The notes under the pieces were generated by a model that saw only the letters and a program-made list of their open reading frames with translations, had not been told where the DNA came from and did not search any database. Of a DNA stretch of 64,000 nucleotides, positions 40,482 to 50,312 are shown one piece after another. A program made the translations under genes and the position numbers. This DNA is from Candidatus Scotarchaeum otlingeri (lineage in GTDB: Archaea; Thermoproteota; Nitrososphaeria; Geothermarchaeales; JDFR-13), in NCBI GenBank assembly GCA_002011075.2, contig MTMA02000006.1, forward strand, positions 1,480,599-1,544,598, written 5' to 3'. The number at the start of each line of letters is the position of its first letter. The stretch's first letter is position 1.

Positions 40482-40738
40482 GTGAGTAACGTGGCGGTGG
40501 AGATAACACCCGTTGAAGCAGGGAAGGAAGAAAAATAGCTATAATAATTAACATTATATTAATACTCGTATTAGTAATCCAAGGCATAACTGGTTATAGG
40601 GAACTTATCGCAGACGCTGAACTCGCAGGCGACGCGGCTACTTATCTATATACTATGGTTGCGCTAATTATTGCTCCTATCATAATCCTATTAGTATACA
40701 ATTTTAGATATACATTAATCACGAAATACCCTACTTAA
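40482..40738 (+). pseudogene. Small two-TM membrane protein interrupted by a 1-nt frameshift
   Basis: MSNVAVEITPVEAGKEEK then stop; one extra A in A5 (40531-40535) gives ...KEEKIAIIINIILILVLVIQGITGYRELIADAELAGDAATYLYTMVALIIAPIIILLVYNFRYTLITKYPT*. Confidence 0.5.
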
Positions 40739-40796
40739 TCAGTATTCCAGCTTTTTATATGAAGATACTTAATCTACCACCAGAGAATAGGGGAAA

Positions 40797-41000
40797 ATGG
40801 ATAGATATTTCAGAGCAATTCTTTATCTAGGGATATTTATAACAATTGATATGATAATCACATATAGACTGATATATCTCAGTATAATAGAGGGAGAAAT
40901 TCCGTTTCTCTTATTAATACTCATCATAGTCTATCCTATCCTATTGATAATAGGATTCCTATTGTATCTATGGTATATATATAAACAAATACCAGACTAA
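40797..41000 (+). CDS. Small two-TM hypothetical protein
   Basis: 67 aa, two hydrophobic segments. Confidence 0.55.
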   Translation: MDRYFRAILYLGIFITIDMIITYRLIYLSIIEGEIPFLLLILIIVYPILLIIGFLLYLWYIYKQIPD

Positions 41001-41025
41001 TAATGCTTCATATCTCTGCCTCTAT

Positions 41026-42237
41026 TTAATATTCTCTTCCAATTACATATTCCTTTCTTTTACCTATCTCTCCAGCTCTGCCCAAGGCATATTTAACCAT
41101 AATGGGGCCTATCAACAGAAGCATTAGTACCGCCACTATCAAGATATTCATGAACCTCGTTGCGAGAGCATGTTGCTCAATGTGTATCAGCTCGAAATAC
41201 ATTTCAGACCCGAGCCCCAACGCTATCCCGGCTTGTGAGTAAAGGGTAAATCCTATATTTCTAGATATTACAGACTCAGCCTTCGATATAAGCGCACCGA
41301 AGGTCGATCCAAGCGTCTTACCTGACAAGGCGGCTATTAGATATACTAGACCTGCCGAATACATAATTAGGAAGATGTCTAGCCTAAGCTTCGCTCCAAT
41401 TAGAACGAAGAAGAGGGTAAATATGGGTGCGGATAGATCCCTAATGGCATCAACGGAATCCTCTGATCCACGGTAATAATTAGAGAATATCATTCCTAAA
41501 ATAATATTTGATAGTATTTCTGATGCATTAAATATTTCAGCTATCCCGCTGGCTAAGATAATTAACCCCAATATGATAATATATATTTCCCGTGTCCTCT
41601 TAAAGAAGCGAGATAATAATATGAATATTCCTCCAAAAAACAACCCTATAACTACCGCTATGATTATATGGTCCGCAAGAAACACCAAGGCATTAAATAT
41701 ATTTATCGTAGAGCCGAGAAGTGAGTTGATAATAAAGGTTCTGGAAAAGGAGTATATTAATACCGTGGCTACATCATCGAATGCTACTATAGCTAGTATA
41801 GTGAAAGTCAATGGACCCGTGGCCTTATACTCCCATATTACATCGGCTGTTGCAGCTGGAGCTGTTGATACTGCGAGTGAACCTAACAGAAGAGATAAAT
41901 AAAATTCCCGTGTGAATATGTATAGACTTAATAGGACAACCGTAAAAGTAAATAATACTTCGAAAAATAAAATAGAGAGTATTACATACTCTAACTCCTT
42001 CAATTTCTCAAACTTCAGCTCTACACCTATAAAGAAGCCGAAGAAGGCTATCGCCAGATCGATTAGGGGTCTGTAGAAAGCCAACTTGTCAGTAGTTATC
42101 AGATTAAGAATTGATCCTCCCATTACTACGCCAACAAGTACGGTGCCTATCACTTCGGGTAGTCCTAGTCTATCAAACAATCTCCCAATAAGTATTCCTG
42201 CAAATATCGCTATACCGAGTAAAGCGAAATCATTCAT
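41026..42237 (-). CDS. Cation:proton antiporter (CPA2/Kef-like)
   Basis: LFDRLGLPEVIGTVLVGVVMGGSIL, multi-TM throughout. Confidence 0.88.
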   Translation of the reverse strand: MNDFALLGIAIFAGILIGRLFDRLGLPEVIGTVLVGVVMGGSILNLITTDKLAFYRPLIDLAIAFFGFFIGVELKFEKLKELEYVILSILFFEVLFTFTVVLLSLYIFTREFYLSLLLGSLAVSTAPAATADVIWEYKATGPLTFTILAIVAFDDVATVLIYSFSRTFIINSLLGSTINIFNALVFLADHIIIAVVIGLFFGGIFILLSRFFKRTREIYIIILGLIILASGIAEIFNASEILSNIILGMIFSNYYRGSEDSVDAIRDLSAPIFTLFFVLIGAKLRLDIFLIMYSAGLVYLIAALSGKTLGSTFGALISKAESVISRNIGFTLYSQAGIALGLGSEMYFELIHIEQHALATRFMNILIVAVLMLLLIGPIMVKYALGRAGEIGKRKEYVIGREY

Positions 42238-42348
42238 CCAAAAAATAATTTCTTTTTTGAATTAAAAGTTATTCAAGTATGATATTAGCATGTTTATAGC
42301 TCAAAAATGCTTTTAAATAGATATTATAAAGAAAAAATTTTGCTTAAT

Positions 42349-43734
42349 CTATGGCTTTTTAGAACGTAATATATAATGGATAGGTCTCTCTAGAGCCAAT
42401 TCAGCCGCTTCCTTAATCGACTCTGATATTGTAGGATGGGGATGCATAGTGAGAGTGATATCGTCTAGGCTTGCACCCATTTCTATGGCCAGAGCCGCCT
42501 CGCTTGAGAGCTCAGATGCATGTGGGGATGCTATATGTATACCTAGGACCTTTTTCGAATATTCGTCATACACGATTTTAACAAAGCCCAGGGTACTCTG
42601 TTCTATCACCGCTTTAGCAAGACCTCCAATAGGATATTTTATTTCACGAGGCTTATAACCAGCTTTTATTGCTCTATCAACAGTATATCCTATCGATGCT
42701 AATTCAGGCTCCGTATAGATAACTGCCGGAACAGCATTCGGATTATAAACACTATTTAAGCCCGCGGCGTTCTCCGCTGCAGTTATTCCTTGGAGAAATG
42801 CTTTATGTGCTAAGAGTGGGTCGCCTGTTACATCACCCGAGGCATATATATTTTTCTTTGACGTTTTCATTGTGTTATCCACACTGATATACCCATTGTC
42901 ATCTATCTTTACACCAGCATTTTCTAAACCCAGGTTACTGGTGTTGGGTTTTCTACCTACTGCTAGTAGAGCTAATGAAGTTTCAATCAATATATTGCCA
43001 GTAATCTTTGCTTCAATATAATTCTCTTTCTTAGTCAGGTCTTCTACTCTCGATGATGTGTATATCTTAACTCCAAGCTTCTTCAATCTTCTTTCTATAA
43101 TTCTTGAAAAGTCCTTGTCCATACCTGGTAGAAGACGGGGCAGTAACTCTATGAGGTAAACCTCTATGCCGAGTTTAGCCATTATATTAGCATATTCGAC
43201 ACCTATATATCCGCCGCCTATTATAAGTATGCTTTGAGGTATGTCCCTTAGCCCTAATATACTCCTATTATCATGAATCAGTTCTCCATCAAATTGTATG
43301 TTGGGTAGTGAAGAAGGATGTGTTCCTGTGGCAATAATAATGTTATCACCTTTGATGATGCCTATGTTATCTATATCTACTGTGAGACTATCAATCATCT
43401 TAGCCTTTCCACTATATAATTCTACTCCATATCCTTTAAGGAGATTTGCGACCCTCTTTGAGACATCTGTGGCTATCTTCCTAGCCCATTCGAAGAGACC
43501 GATTTTATCGATAGAGATGTCTCCTTTAATAAATTGATAATTTCGAGTCTTCCAATAAGTTTCTATAGGGTGAATCAGGGCCTTTGTAGGTATACATCCA
43601 TAGTTAGCACATTCACCTCCAGGTTTATCCATTTCAACTAATGCTACACTTAACCCAAGTTGGGAGCCCCTAATCGCTGCTGGATACCCGCCCGGGCCGC
43701 CTCCTATAATTATAAGGTCATATTTCTCAGTCAT
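42349..43734 (-). CDS. Dihydrolipoyl dehydrogenase-family flavoprotein
   Basis: GGGPGGYPAAIRGSQLGLSVALVEMDKPGGECANYGCIPTKALI, C-terminal HPHPTISE. Confidence 0.9.
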   Translation of the reverse strand: MTEKYDLIIIGGGPGGYPAAIRGSQLGLSVALVEMDKPGGECANYGCIPTKALIHPIETYWKTRNYQFIKGDISIDKIGLFEWARKIATDVSKRVANLLKGYGVELYSGKAKMIDSLTVDIDNIGIIKGDNIIIATGTHPSSLPNIQFDGELIHDNRSILGLRDIPQSILIIGGGYIGVEYANIMAKLGIEVYLIELLPRLLPGMDKDFSRIIERRLKKLGVKIYTSSRVEDLTKKENYIEAKITGNILIETSLALLAVGRKPNTSNLGLENAGVKIDDNGYISVDNTMKTSKKNIYASGDVTGDPLLAHKAFLQGITAAENAAGLNSVYNPNAVPAVIYTEPELASIGYTVDRAIKAGYKPREIKYPIGGLAKAVIEQSTLGFVKIVYDEYSKKVLGIHIASPHASELSSEAALAIEMGASLDDITLTMHPHPTISESIKEAAELALERPIHYILRSKKP

Positions 43735-43898
43735 ATAATCACCAGATTCGCTACGAAAGCTACTAATAATATTATAGGATAATCAAGATAATCTTTACAA
43801 ATTGGCGGTTTTAGGGCTATCCCATTTTTACCAGATATCCAATATTTTTTCTGGTCAAAGAAAAAATATTATCTAATATTCACATTGATTTAACTAGT

Positions 43899-44489
43899 AT
43901 GTATAAAAGCATATGGAGTTGGGATAAAGTCTCGGATGTAATTAGTGGATTAGGAGGGAAATTAGGTTTCCCAACAGGTGACAAGCTCAGATTTATCGGA
44001 TTTGAGTTAGACCTTAAGACAGGGAAACTATATGATACATTTTTATCGAGAGTTAGGGATGACATAGCGCCTAGCGTATATTTTGTGTTATACAGATATG
44101 CACAGTCAGATGAAGTTCCTGAAACAGGGGAATTAATAGTTTTTAGACAGTTATATGGAGGAGATCTGTATTTCCAGAATTATAAGAATAACGTGTTAAA
44201 TAGACTTAATCGGGAATTTAGTGAGAATATCGATTTATTAGCCGAAGTTTCAAGTATACTTGGCGCCGCGAAAGCTCAGATACCAGGGTATGACTTATCA
44301 CTAAAGATCTATGTGTTCCCCTATATACCCATCTATATTGCTATTGATATTGGAGATGAAGAGTTCCCCCCATTGATAAACTTGTATTATGACTCCTCAA
44401 TAAAGAATTATTATACTGCTGAAGAAGCCGCCCATTTATCTGAGATACTCGCTATGAGGCTAGTCGAATTATCAACTGAGATAAAATAG
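43899..44489 (+). CDS. DUF3786-type protein
   Basis: VLYRYAQ...GELIVFRQLYGGDLYFQNY...FPYIPIYIAIDIGDEEFPPLINLYYDSSIKNYYTAEEAAHLSEIL. Confidence 0.65.
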   Translation: MYKSIWSWDKVSDVISGLGGKLGFPTGDKLRFIGFELDLKTGKLYDTFLSRVRDDIAPSVYFVLYRYAQSDEVPETGELIVFRQLYGGDLYFQNYKNNVLNRLNREFSENIDLLAEVSSILGAAKAQIPGYDLSLKIYVFPYIPIYIAIDIGDEEFPPLINLYYDSSIKNYYTAEEAAHLSEILAMRLVELSTEIK

Positions 44490-44571
44490 TCCGATCTTAA
44501 GTCTAGTATTATCCTTATTTATAAGGGTAAAAATTTAATATAGAATTATTGATACTTCCTATTGATTTATT

Positions 44572-45219
44572 ATGAACAGGAAAGTCAAGATAGCCATTAT
44601 TATTGCCATAATTCTAGGAGGAATTATAGGAGGATACCTTGTATATATCAATTACTTCTTAGAAGAAGAATTTAGGGGTATCGTGAGAGAACCCGAGCCT
44701 GCCTTCGACTTTACCTTAATTAATCAACATGGGGAAGTCATGTCTCTATCGGACCTTAAAGGAAAAGTAATAGCCCTTTCATTTGTATATACCCATTGTC
44801 CAGATATTTGCCCAGCGATAACATGGGGCTTCACCACGGCATATGAGACCTTAAAGGAATGGGGATTAGCTGATAAGGTAGCCATGGTCCTAGTTTCTGT
44901 TGATCCTGAGAGAGATACTATAGAACGCCTCCAATGGTGGGCTGATAAGTATGGAGCTGAAAATATAATTTTCTTCACAGGAGACCCTGGGGCTGTAGCC
45001 AAGGTATGGGAGGATTATGGTATCTATGTTAAGAAAGTAATGGGTAATATGAGTGATGATATGGGTCAGATGGAACATGAGGGTTATTTGGTGGAACATG
45101 CGGTTCTAATATATGTAATCGATAAAGACTTCAATATAAGGGTTGTCTTTATTGGTGCACCTCCAACTTGGAGCCCAGACGACCTAGCAAATGATATGAG
45201 GATACTAGCCAGAAAATAG
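44572..45219 (+). CDS. SCO1/SenC-family copper chaperone/thioredoxin-like protein
   Basis: YTHCPDICPAITW (CxxxC), VSVDPERDT, N-terminal TM. Confidence 0.9.
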   Translation: MNRKVKIAIIIAIILGGIIGGYLVYINYFLEEEFRGIVREPEPAFDFTLINQHGEVMSLSDLKGKVIALSFVYTHCPDICPAITWGFTTAYETLKEWGLADKVAMVLVSVDPERDTIERLQWWADKYGAENIIFFTGDPGAVAKVWEDYGIYVKKVMGNMSDDMGQMEHEGYLVEHAVLIYVIDKDFNIRVVFIGAPPTWSPDDLANDMRILARK

Positions 45220-45225
45220 AAATGT

Positions 45226-45873
45226 TTAGTTCCTTGTTCTGTATAATATGCTGATCCTCCATGTTAAAACCATAAACATAATAATATTGATAATTATACC
45301 TATTCCAAATGTGTAATACATGAATTGGATATACAACGAGGATAAACCATATGTAGACCCTGTCACGCCAGCTATAGCTAATGCCGCCAGCGTCGAAACG
45401 AAGGTAAAACTACATGCTGGACAGGAAAGTACCGCTGAAGAAGCAGAAGCAACTCCAGTTATTAAAAACGCGGAAGCCACAGATCCAACGCCTTTCTCTA
45501 ATCTACACCTTCCTTTCTTAAGCGATGAATAATGTAAAAGTTGAGCTATTGTTAGAGCTACAATCATCGATGACAGTAGTATTAGTAAGAATAAGGGCAA
45601 TGTTATTATAATAATCCAATTAATATCGCCTGTTAAGAACGGTATAACAACATCATATCTAGAGCTTATCCATAATACCACGATTTCACTTATATTTACA
45701 TATGGCGGAGGAGACAAGAAACCTATTGAGGAGGGAGGATGTTTAGTGACCAGCCATTGTATGGCTACCTGCATAAAGATTGTAAGTGAGAAAGTTACTA
45801 TAAAAGCTGCCAATAATATTTTTCTTAATCTTTTATCTTTGAATAGCGAATATATCACTCTATAGATATTCAT
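45226..45873 (-). CDS. Multi-TM membrane protein with CPAC motif
   Basis: Five or so hydrophobic segments; SSAVLSCPACSFTFVSTL. Confidence 0.6.
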   Translation of the reverse strand: MNIYRVIYSLFKDKRLRKILLAAFIVTFSLTIFMQVAIQWLVTKHPPSSIGFLSPPPYVNISEIVVLWISSRYDVVIPFLTGDINWIIIITLPLFLLILLSSMIVALTIAQLLHYSSLKKGRCRLEKGVGSVASAFLITGVASASSAVLSCPACSFTFVSTLAALAIAGVTGSTYGLSSLYIQFMYYTFGIGIIINIIMFMVLTWRISILYRTRN

Positions 45874-46067
45874 TTAAACCACTATACAGCCACTTCACTA
45901 TACTTATAAAGATTAGGCATTTTTTATGAATATATTTTAGTCATCAACTTATATAAGACCTCTTTCATCTTGAGTTGCCAGCAACCTTATGATATTATAG
46001 CCTACCGGTTAATAATTTAAAGAAGAAGAAATGACATCATAATTGTAAGCATTCATTATCATAGAGG

Positions 46068-47072
46068 TTGTCATTTATGGGACTCATATTTAACCTTGGT
46101 TTGATGATACTATGGCTGATAGAGTTAATGGCCGCAAGTTTCCTATTATCGATGGGGGCAGAGAGATTGTCATATTATTTAGGAGGACGATTTGTAGGTA
46201 GAACCATTCTTAGTATAACCACTACCCTACCAGAAATATTGATAGTTATATATGCATCCAAAATAGGGTTATTCGGATTATCATTAGGATCAGCTTTGGG
46301 TAGTAATATATTGATGATGAGTTTAGGATTAGCTATTATGACACTCATCGCCACTACATCATTATCTAGGCGACCGCTCCCAGAAATTAGGGTTGAGGGA
46401 TTTAAGCTCGACATTTCTTTTTTGATTTTTACAGCTATATTAAGCGTCATAATGTTTATAGACGGTTATAATATCATCGATGGACTAATATTTGCAGTTC
46501 TTTTTCTACTATATATTATCCTTGCATATATAGAAGCAAGACGCCGCCCTGATACCTATATAGAAATAGGCCACCTAGCCATAACTCGCAAAGGCACATT
46601 TATCAGCATTATCTTGTTTATTATAGGAGGCATAGGCTTATTAATAGGAGCAGAGCCGTTTGTAAAGTCTGTTGAAGAAATAGCTATTTCCATCGGTATA
46701 CCCGCTGCAATTGTCGCTATAATATTAAGTCCTATAGCCGGTGAATTACCTGAAAAGTTCTCTATGATGATACTTGCTAGTAAAGGTGGTGAAGCAGTAT
46801 CCATATCTATTGCTAACGTTTTAGGCTCCAAAATTCTAAACAACACTTTATTATTAGCATGCATGATATTTGGAGCAGTATATTTTTATGGGTATAGCTT
46901 AGTAATACAACCTAATGGGTTGTTGCTATTTATGGTTTACTGGACAGCCATTCTTACACTGATATCAACCTCCTTGATGTTCGATAGAAAATTAACTAGA
47001 TCAGATGGACTACTGTTGACTACCCTATATGTAGGAAGTATAGTATTTCAATTCTTATTACTGCCTATCTAA
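46068..47072 (+). CDS. Sodium/calcium exchanger (CaCA) family membrane protein
   Basis: Two alpha-repeat-like segments: RTILSITTTLPEILIVIYASKIGLFGLSLGSALGSNI and IILSPIAGELPEKFSMM...SISIANVLGSKILN. Confidence 0.85.
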   Translation: MSFMGLIFNLGLMILWLIELMAASFLLSMGAERLSYYLGGRFVGRTILSITTTLPEILIVIYASKIGLFGLSLGSALGSNILMMSLGLAIMTLIATTSLSRRPLPEIRVEGFKLDISFLIFTAILSVIMFIDGYNIIDGLIFAVLFLLYIILAYIEARRRPDTYIEIGHLAITRKGTFISIILFIIGGIGLLIGAEPFVKSVEEIAISIGIPAAIVAIILSPIAGELPEKFSMMILASKGGEAVSISIANVLGSKILNNTLLLACMIFGAVYFYGYSLVIQPNGLLLFMVYWTAILTLISTSLMFDRKLTRSDGLLLTTLYVGSIVFQFLLLPI

Positions 47073-47140
47073 TTTTTAGAATAAATATGATAAATTCAAA
47101 ATAATTTAGAAATAACATGGAGATTATGGTCTTAGAAATA

Positions 47141-47527
47141 CTATTCTTCATCTCTCTCTTTTGTAATCATTTTAGCAAAGGCCCATCCACCATATGCCAT
47201 TACATATACACCGGCGATTATTAGTAGTATCCCCCATAACCTTCTAGCTGTTATTTCACCGATTATCCCCAAAGACTCCAGTCCGATGGCTATTAATATT
47301 AAACCTGCTATAATGGAGAAGATTCCGGGGGTAAACCTAGGAAGAGATAATTTAATCACGCGTTTTTCAAGTTTTATTATCGATGCTAATATAAATCCTA
47401 TACCCATACCCATAATTACTCCAGCACCAGGTTCACCGACAGCCATGCCTATACCTAAACCTATAAACATTGCGCCTACAAACACTTCCCATGACCAACC
47501 ACTATGGCGATTCATTACTATACCCAA
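47141..47527 (-). CDS. Hypothetical membrane protein
   Basis: Glycine-rich hydrophobic segments GLGIGMAVGEPGAGVIMGMGIGFILA. Confidence 0.55.
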   Translation of the reverse strand: MGIVMNRHSGWSWEVFVGAMFIGLGIGMAVGEPGAGVIMGMGIGFILASIIKLEKRVIKLSLPRFTPGIFSIIAGLILIAIGLESLGIIGEITARRLWGILLIIAGVYVMAYGGWAFAKMITKERDEE

Positions 47528-47645
47528 TATTCAATGCACACTACTAGTAATAATCATTATCGCTGGTATTAAACATGACCGTGAGAAGTTATCTAGTTAT
47601 ACTATTTATGAGATATCTAATGTCTATTATTGTATAATCATGTAG

Positions 47646-48134
47646 CTAAGCGCTTAAGAACTCTCCTATCAATTTTTCATGTTTTTCTTGATCCGATTTT
47701 ATTAATATGAGTAGTTTTGTAAATACTTCTTTCTCTTCTCCGGTTAACCCTTGAACTATCCTATCAATTTCCGACTCCCCGAGAATTCTCTGCATCTCTT
47801 CGAGTCCTATAATGGCCTTCTTGATCTTCTTATCATCTGTAGCTTTTTTGACAGCTTCCCTAGCCTCCTTTAAACTTCCGATTAGTCCATAAAGTAATCC
47901 ACTTACTCTGGAACATTCGGACTCATTTATCCGCCACATCCCATACTGCTCAGCTATCATTCTAAATATATATTCATGTTTCCTTGAATCTATAGCCATG
48001 AATCTTAAAAGAGCCTTCAATGCAGGATCGTTGGCTTTGTTCGCCGCAAGGTCATAGATATCTGCCATTAACCTTTCCGATAGCGCATAACACAGTACTA
48101 TCTTTCTAATATCGGCACTCATAGATAACACCAA
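47646..48134 (-). CDS. Ferritin-like/rubrerythrin-like helical protein
   Basis: SERLMADIYDLAA...DSRKHEYIFRMIAE...SDQEKHEKLIGEF, four-helix E/ExxH spacing. Confidence 0.55.
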   Translation of the reverse strand: MVLSMSADIRKIVLCYALSERLMADIYDLAANKANDPALKALLRFMAIDSRKHEYIFRMIAEQYGMWRINESECSRVSGLLYGLIGSLKEAREAVKKATDDKKIKKAIIGLEEMQRILGESEIDRIVQGLTGEEKEVFTKLLILIKSDQEKHEKLIGEFLSA

Positions 48135-48339
48135 TAACTAATATTTAACATCACCATATTTAGGTAAAATCCTTAATATAAGTATTAAAGGACAAGATAA
48201 ACAAGATTTATGTAAAACCATCGTCTGTTGTAAAAACTATTTTTACGCTAAATATATGTGGTTTCCCCAAGAAAACTTTCCAATATGGAAGAAATAACTG
48301 TTAAATCAAAACAAGCCTATTGAGGTAATAGGATAAGAA

Positions 48340-49437
48340 ATGGTATCAATCGCTAGAAGAAATCTATTTCAAGAAAAAACTAGGTTCATTATTAGTATAA
48401 CCGGGGTAGCTGTCGCTATCATGTTAATACTATTTTTATCCGGTATTTTCCAAGGTTTTCTTGTGCTATATAAGAGCTATGTCCTTAATTCAGGAGCAGA
48501 TATTTGGGTTGCATCGGATGGTTGGAGAGATTTTCACAGTATATCAATGTTACCAAGAGATATTATTAGCGATATTAAGAAGATTGATGGTGTAAGAAAG
48601 GTAGATTATATTATTTTAATCCAATCTGCAGCGTTTAAATCCGGAGATGATGAAATAGCAGCCGTCTTGGTCGGATTTAATCCGGAGACTGGGTTAGGAG
48701 GACCTTGGAAAATCTATAAGGGCACAGCGGATATTGGTCAGGGAGAAGTAATCATAGATAGATACCTTGCTTATAAATATGGATTGGATATAGGAGATGA
48801 AATAGAAATCTCTTCAGAGAAATTAATTATAGCTGGTATATCAGAAGAGACAAATTTAGTTATTTATCAAATGATATTTCTACGTGAAGATGATGCATCA
48901 CGGATTCTAAATCTTGATGGAATAGTTACATTTATTCTAGTTAATGCCGATAACCCCTCAGAGGTCACAAAGAAGATTAATGAAGAAATACCTGGTGTCG
49001 CCGCATATACCTCCGAAGAATATGTGGAGAAAGGATTCGCATTTATGGAGAGCTTTAATCCTTTTTTGTACATTACAGCTGTCGCGGGGTCGATAGTAGG
49101 AATAGCTATAATCGGGATAACCATATATACCCTAACTACAGAGAGATTAAGAGAATTCGGTGTGCTTAAGGCGATCGGAGCTGAAAATAACCAATTATAT
49201 AAAATTGTGCTTAATCAAGCACTTATTGTAGCAATGACAGGCTTCTTTATTGGCGTGATATTACTTGAAATTTCTTCAGCCGCCATCTCCATGTTTATGC
49301 CTGAATTGATGATTTATGTAACCTTTGAGACTTTATTCTATACATTGATCGCTTCAGTTCTAATGGGCTTAGCCTCTTCATATCTCCCCATCAAAAGAAT
49401 AGCTGGTGTAGATCCAGCCATTGTATTTAAGTCATAG
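48340..49437 (+). CDS. FtsX/MacB-type ABC transporter permease
   Basis: Four-TM layout, TTERLREFGVLKAIGAENNQLYKIVLNQA, LASSYLPIKRIAGVDPAIVFKS. Confidence 0.88.
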   Translation: MVSIARRNLFQEKTRFIISITGVAVAIMLILFLSGIFQGFLVLYKSYVLNSGADIWVASDGWRDFHSISMLPRDIISDIKKIDGVRKVDYIILIQSAAFKSGDDEIAAVLVGFNPETGLGGPWKIYKGTADIGQGEVIIDRYLAYKYGLDIGDEIEISSEKLIIAGISEETNLVIYQMIFLREDDASRILNLDGIVTFILVNADNPSEVTKKINEEIPGVAAYTSEEYVEKGFAFMESFNPFLYITAVAGSIVGIAIIGITIYTLTTERLREFGVLKAIGAENNQLYKIVLNQALIVAMTGFFIGVILLEISSAAISMFMPELMIYVTFETLFYTLIASVLMGLASSYLPIKRIAGVDPAIVFKS

Positions 49438-49448
49438 GTGAAAAAATA

Positions 49449-50180
49449 ATGAGTCTTATAGACCTGAATAATGTCACCAAAATATATGGTAAAGGTAAAA
49501 CCGCTGTAACCGCATTAAAAAAGATTTCTCTAAGCGTAAATGAGAAAGAAATTGTTATAATTATGGGGCCCAGTGGTAGCGGTAAGACCACATTACTCTT
49601 GGTAATGGGTGGTCTTCTAAAGCCTACTATGGGTACTGTTAGGATTAACAGTATAGATATAACTAGTCTTTCAGAGAAACAGTTACCTAAAATCCGTAAG
49701 AAATACTTTGGATTTGTTTTCCAAAGTCCAAATCTATTATCTTCACTTACTGCGATTGAAAATGTGGAGATAGCTCTAAATCTAGCAGGCGTCAATGGAG
49801 AAAAAGCGAGAACTAGGGCAAAGACGCTTCTTGAGAAATTGGGTTTAGCCGAAAGACTGAATCATCTTCCATCCGAATTAAGCGGTGGTGAGCAACAGAG
49901 AGTATCCATAGCGAGAGCTCTAGCTAATAATCCCAAAATAATATTAGCTGATGAGCCTACCGCTAACCTAGATTCTAAAACGGGACGCGAAGTCACCGAA
50001 TTTCTATGTAGAATAGCCTGTGAAGAAGGTAAAGGAGTAGTTATTGTTACCCATGATGAGAGGATCAAGTATATAGCAGATAGAATATTGTATTTAGAAG
50101 ACGGAAAAATAATTAGAGAGATAAAGACTGGGAAGAAAAAGAGAGAGTGGATGAAACATACTGTGGAAACCCCATCCTAA
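49449..50180 (+). CDS. LolD/MacB-type ABC transporter ATPase
   Basis: GPSGSGKTTLL, LSGGEQQRVSIARAL, ILADEPTANLDS. Confidence 0.95.
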   Translation: MSLIDLNNVTKIYGKGKTAVTALKKISLSVNEKEIVIIMGPSGSGKTTLLLVMGGLLKPTMGTVRINSIDITSLSEKQLPKIRKKYFGFVFQSPNLLSSLTAIENVEIALNLAGVNGEKARTRAKTLLEKLGLAERLNHLPSELSGGEQQRVSIARALANNPKIILADEPTANLDSKTGREVTEFLCRIACEEGKGVVIVTHDERIKYIADRILYLEDGKIIREIKTGKKKREWMKHTVETPS

Positions 50181-50312
50181 ATATCTACATTTTAAACTGT
50201 TTTATGAAGTTTAGTTCTGGTTCAAAAATCTTTGAAAAGACAATAAAAAATCTTTGATTTTTCAAATGAACGCTCCATTTATTAATCTATAGAGTAGAGA
50301 CTATGAAACGTA

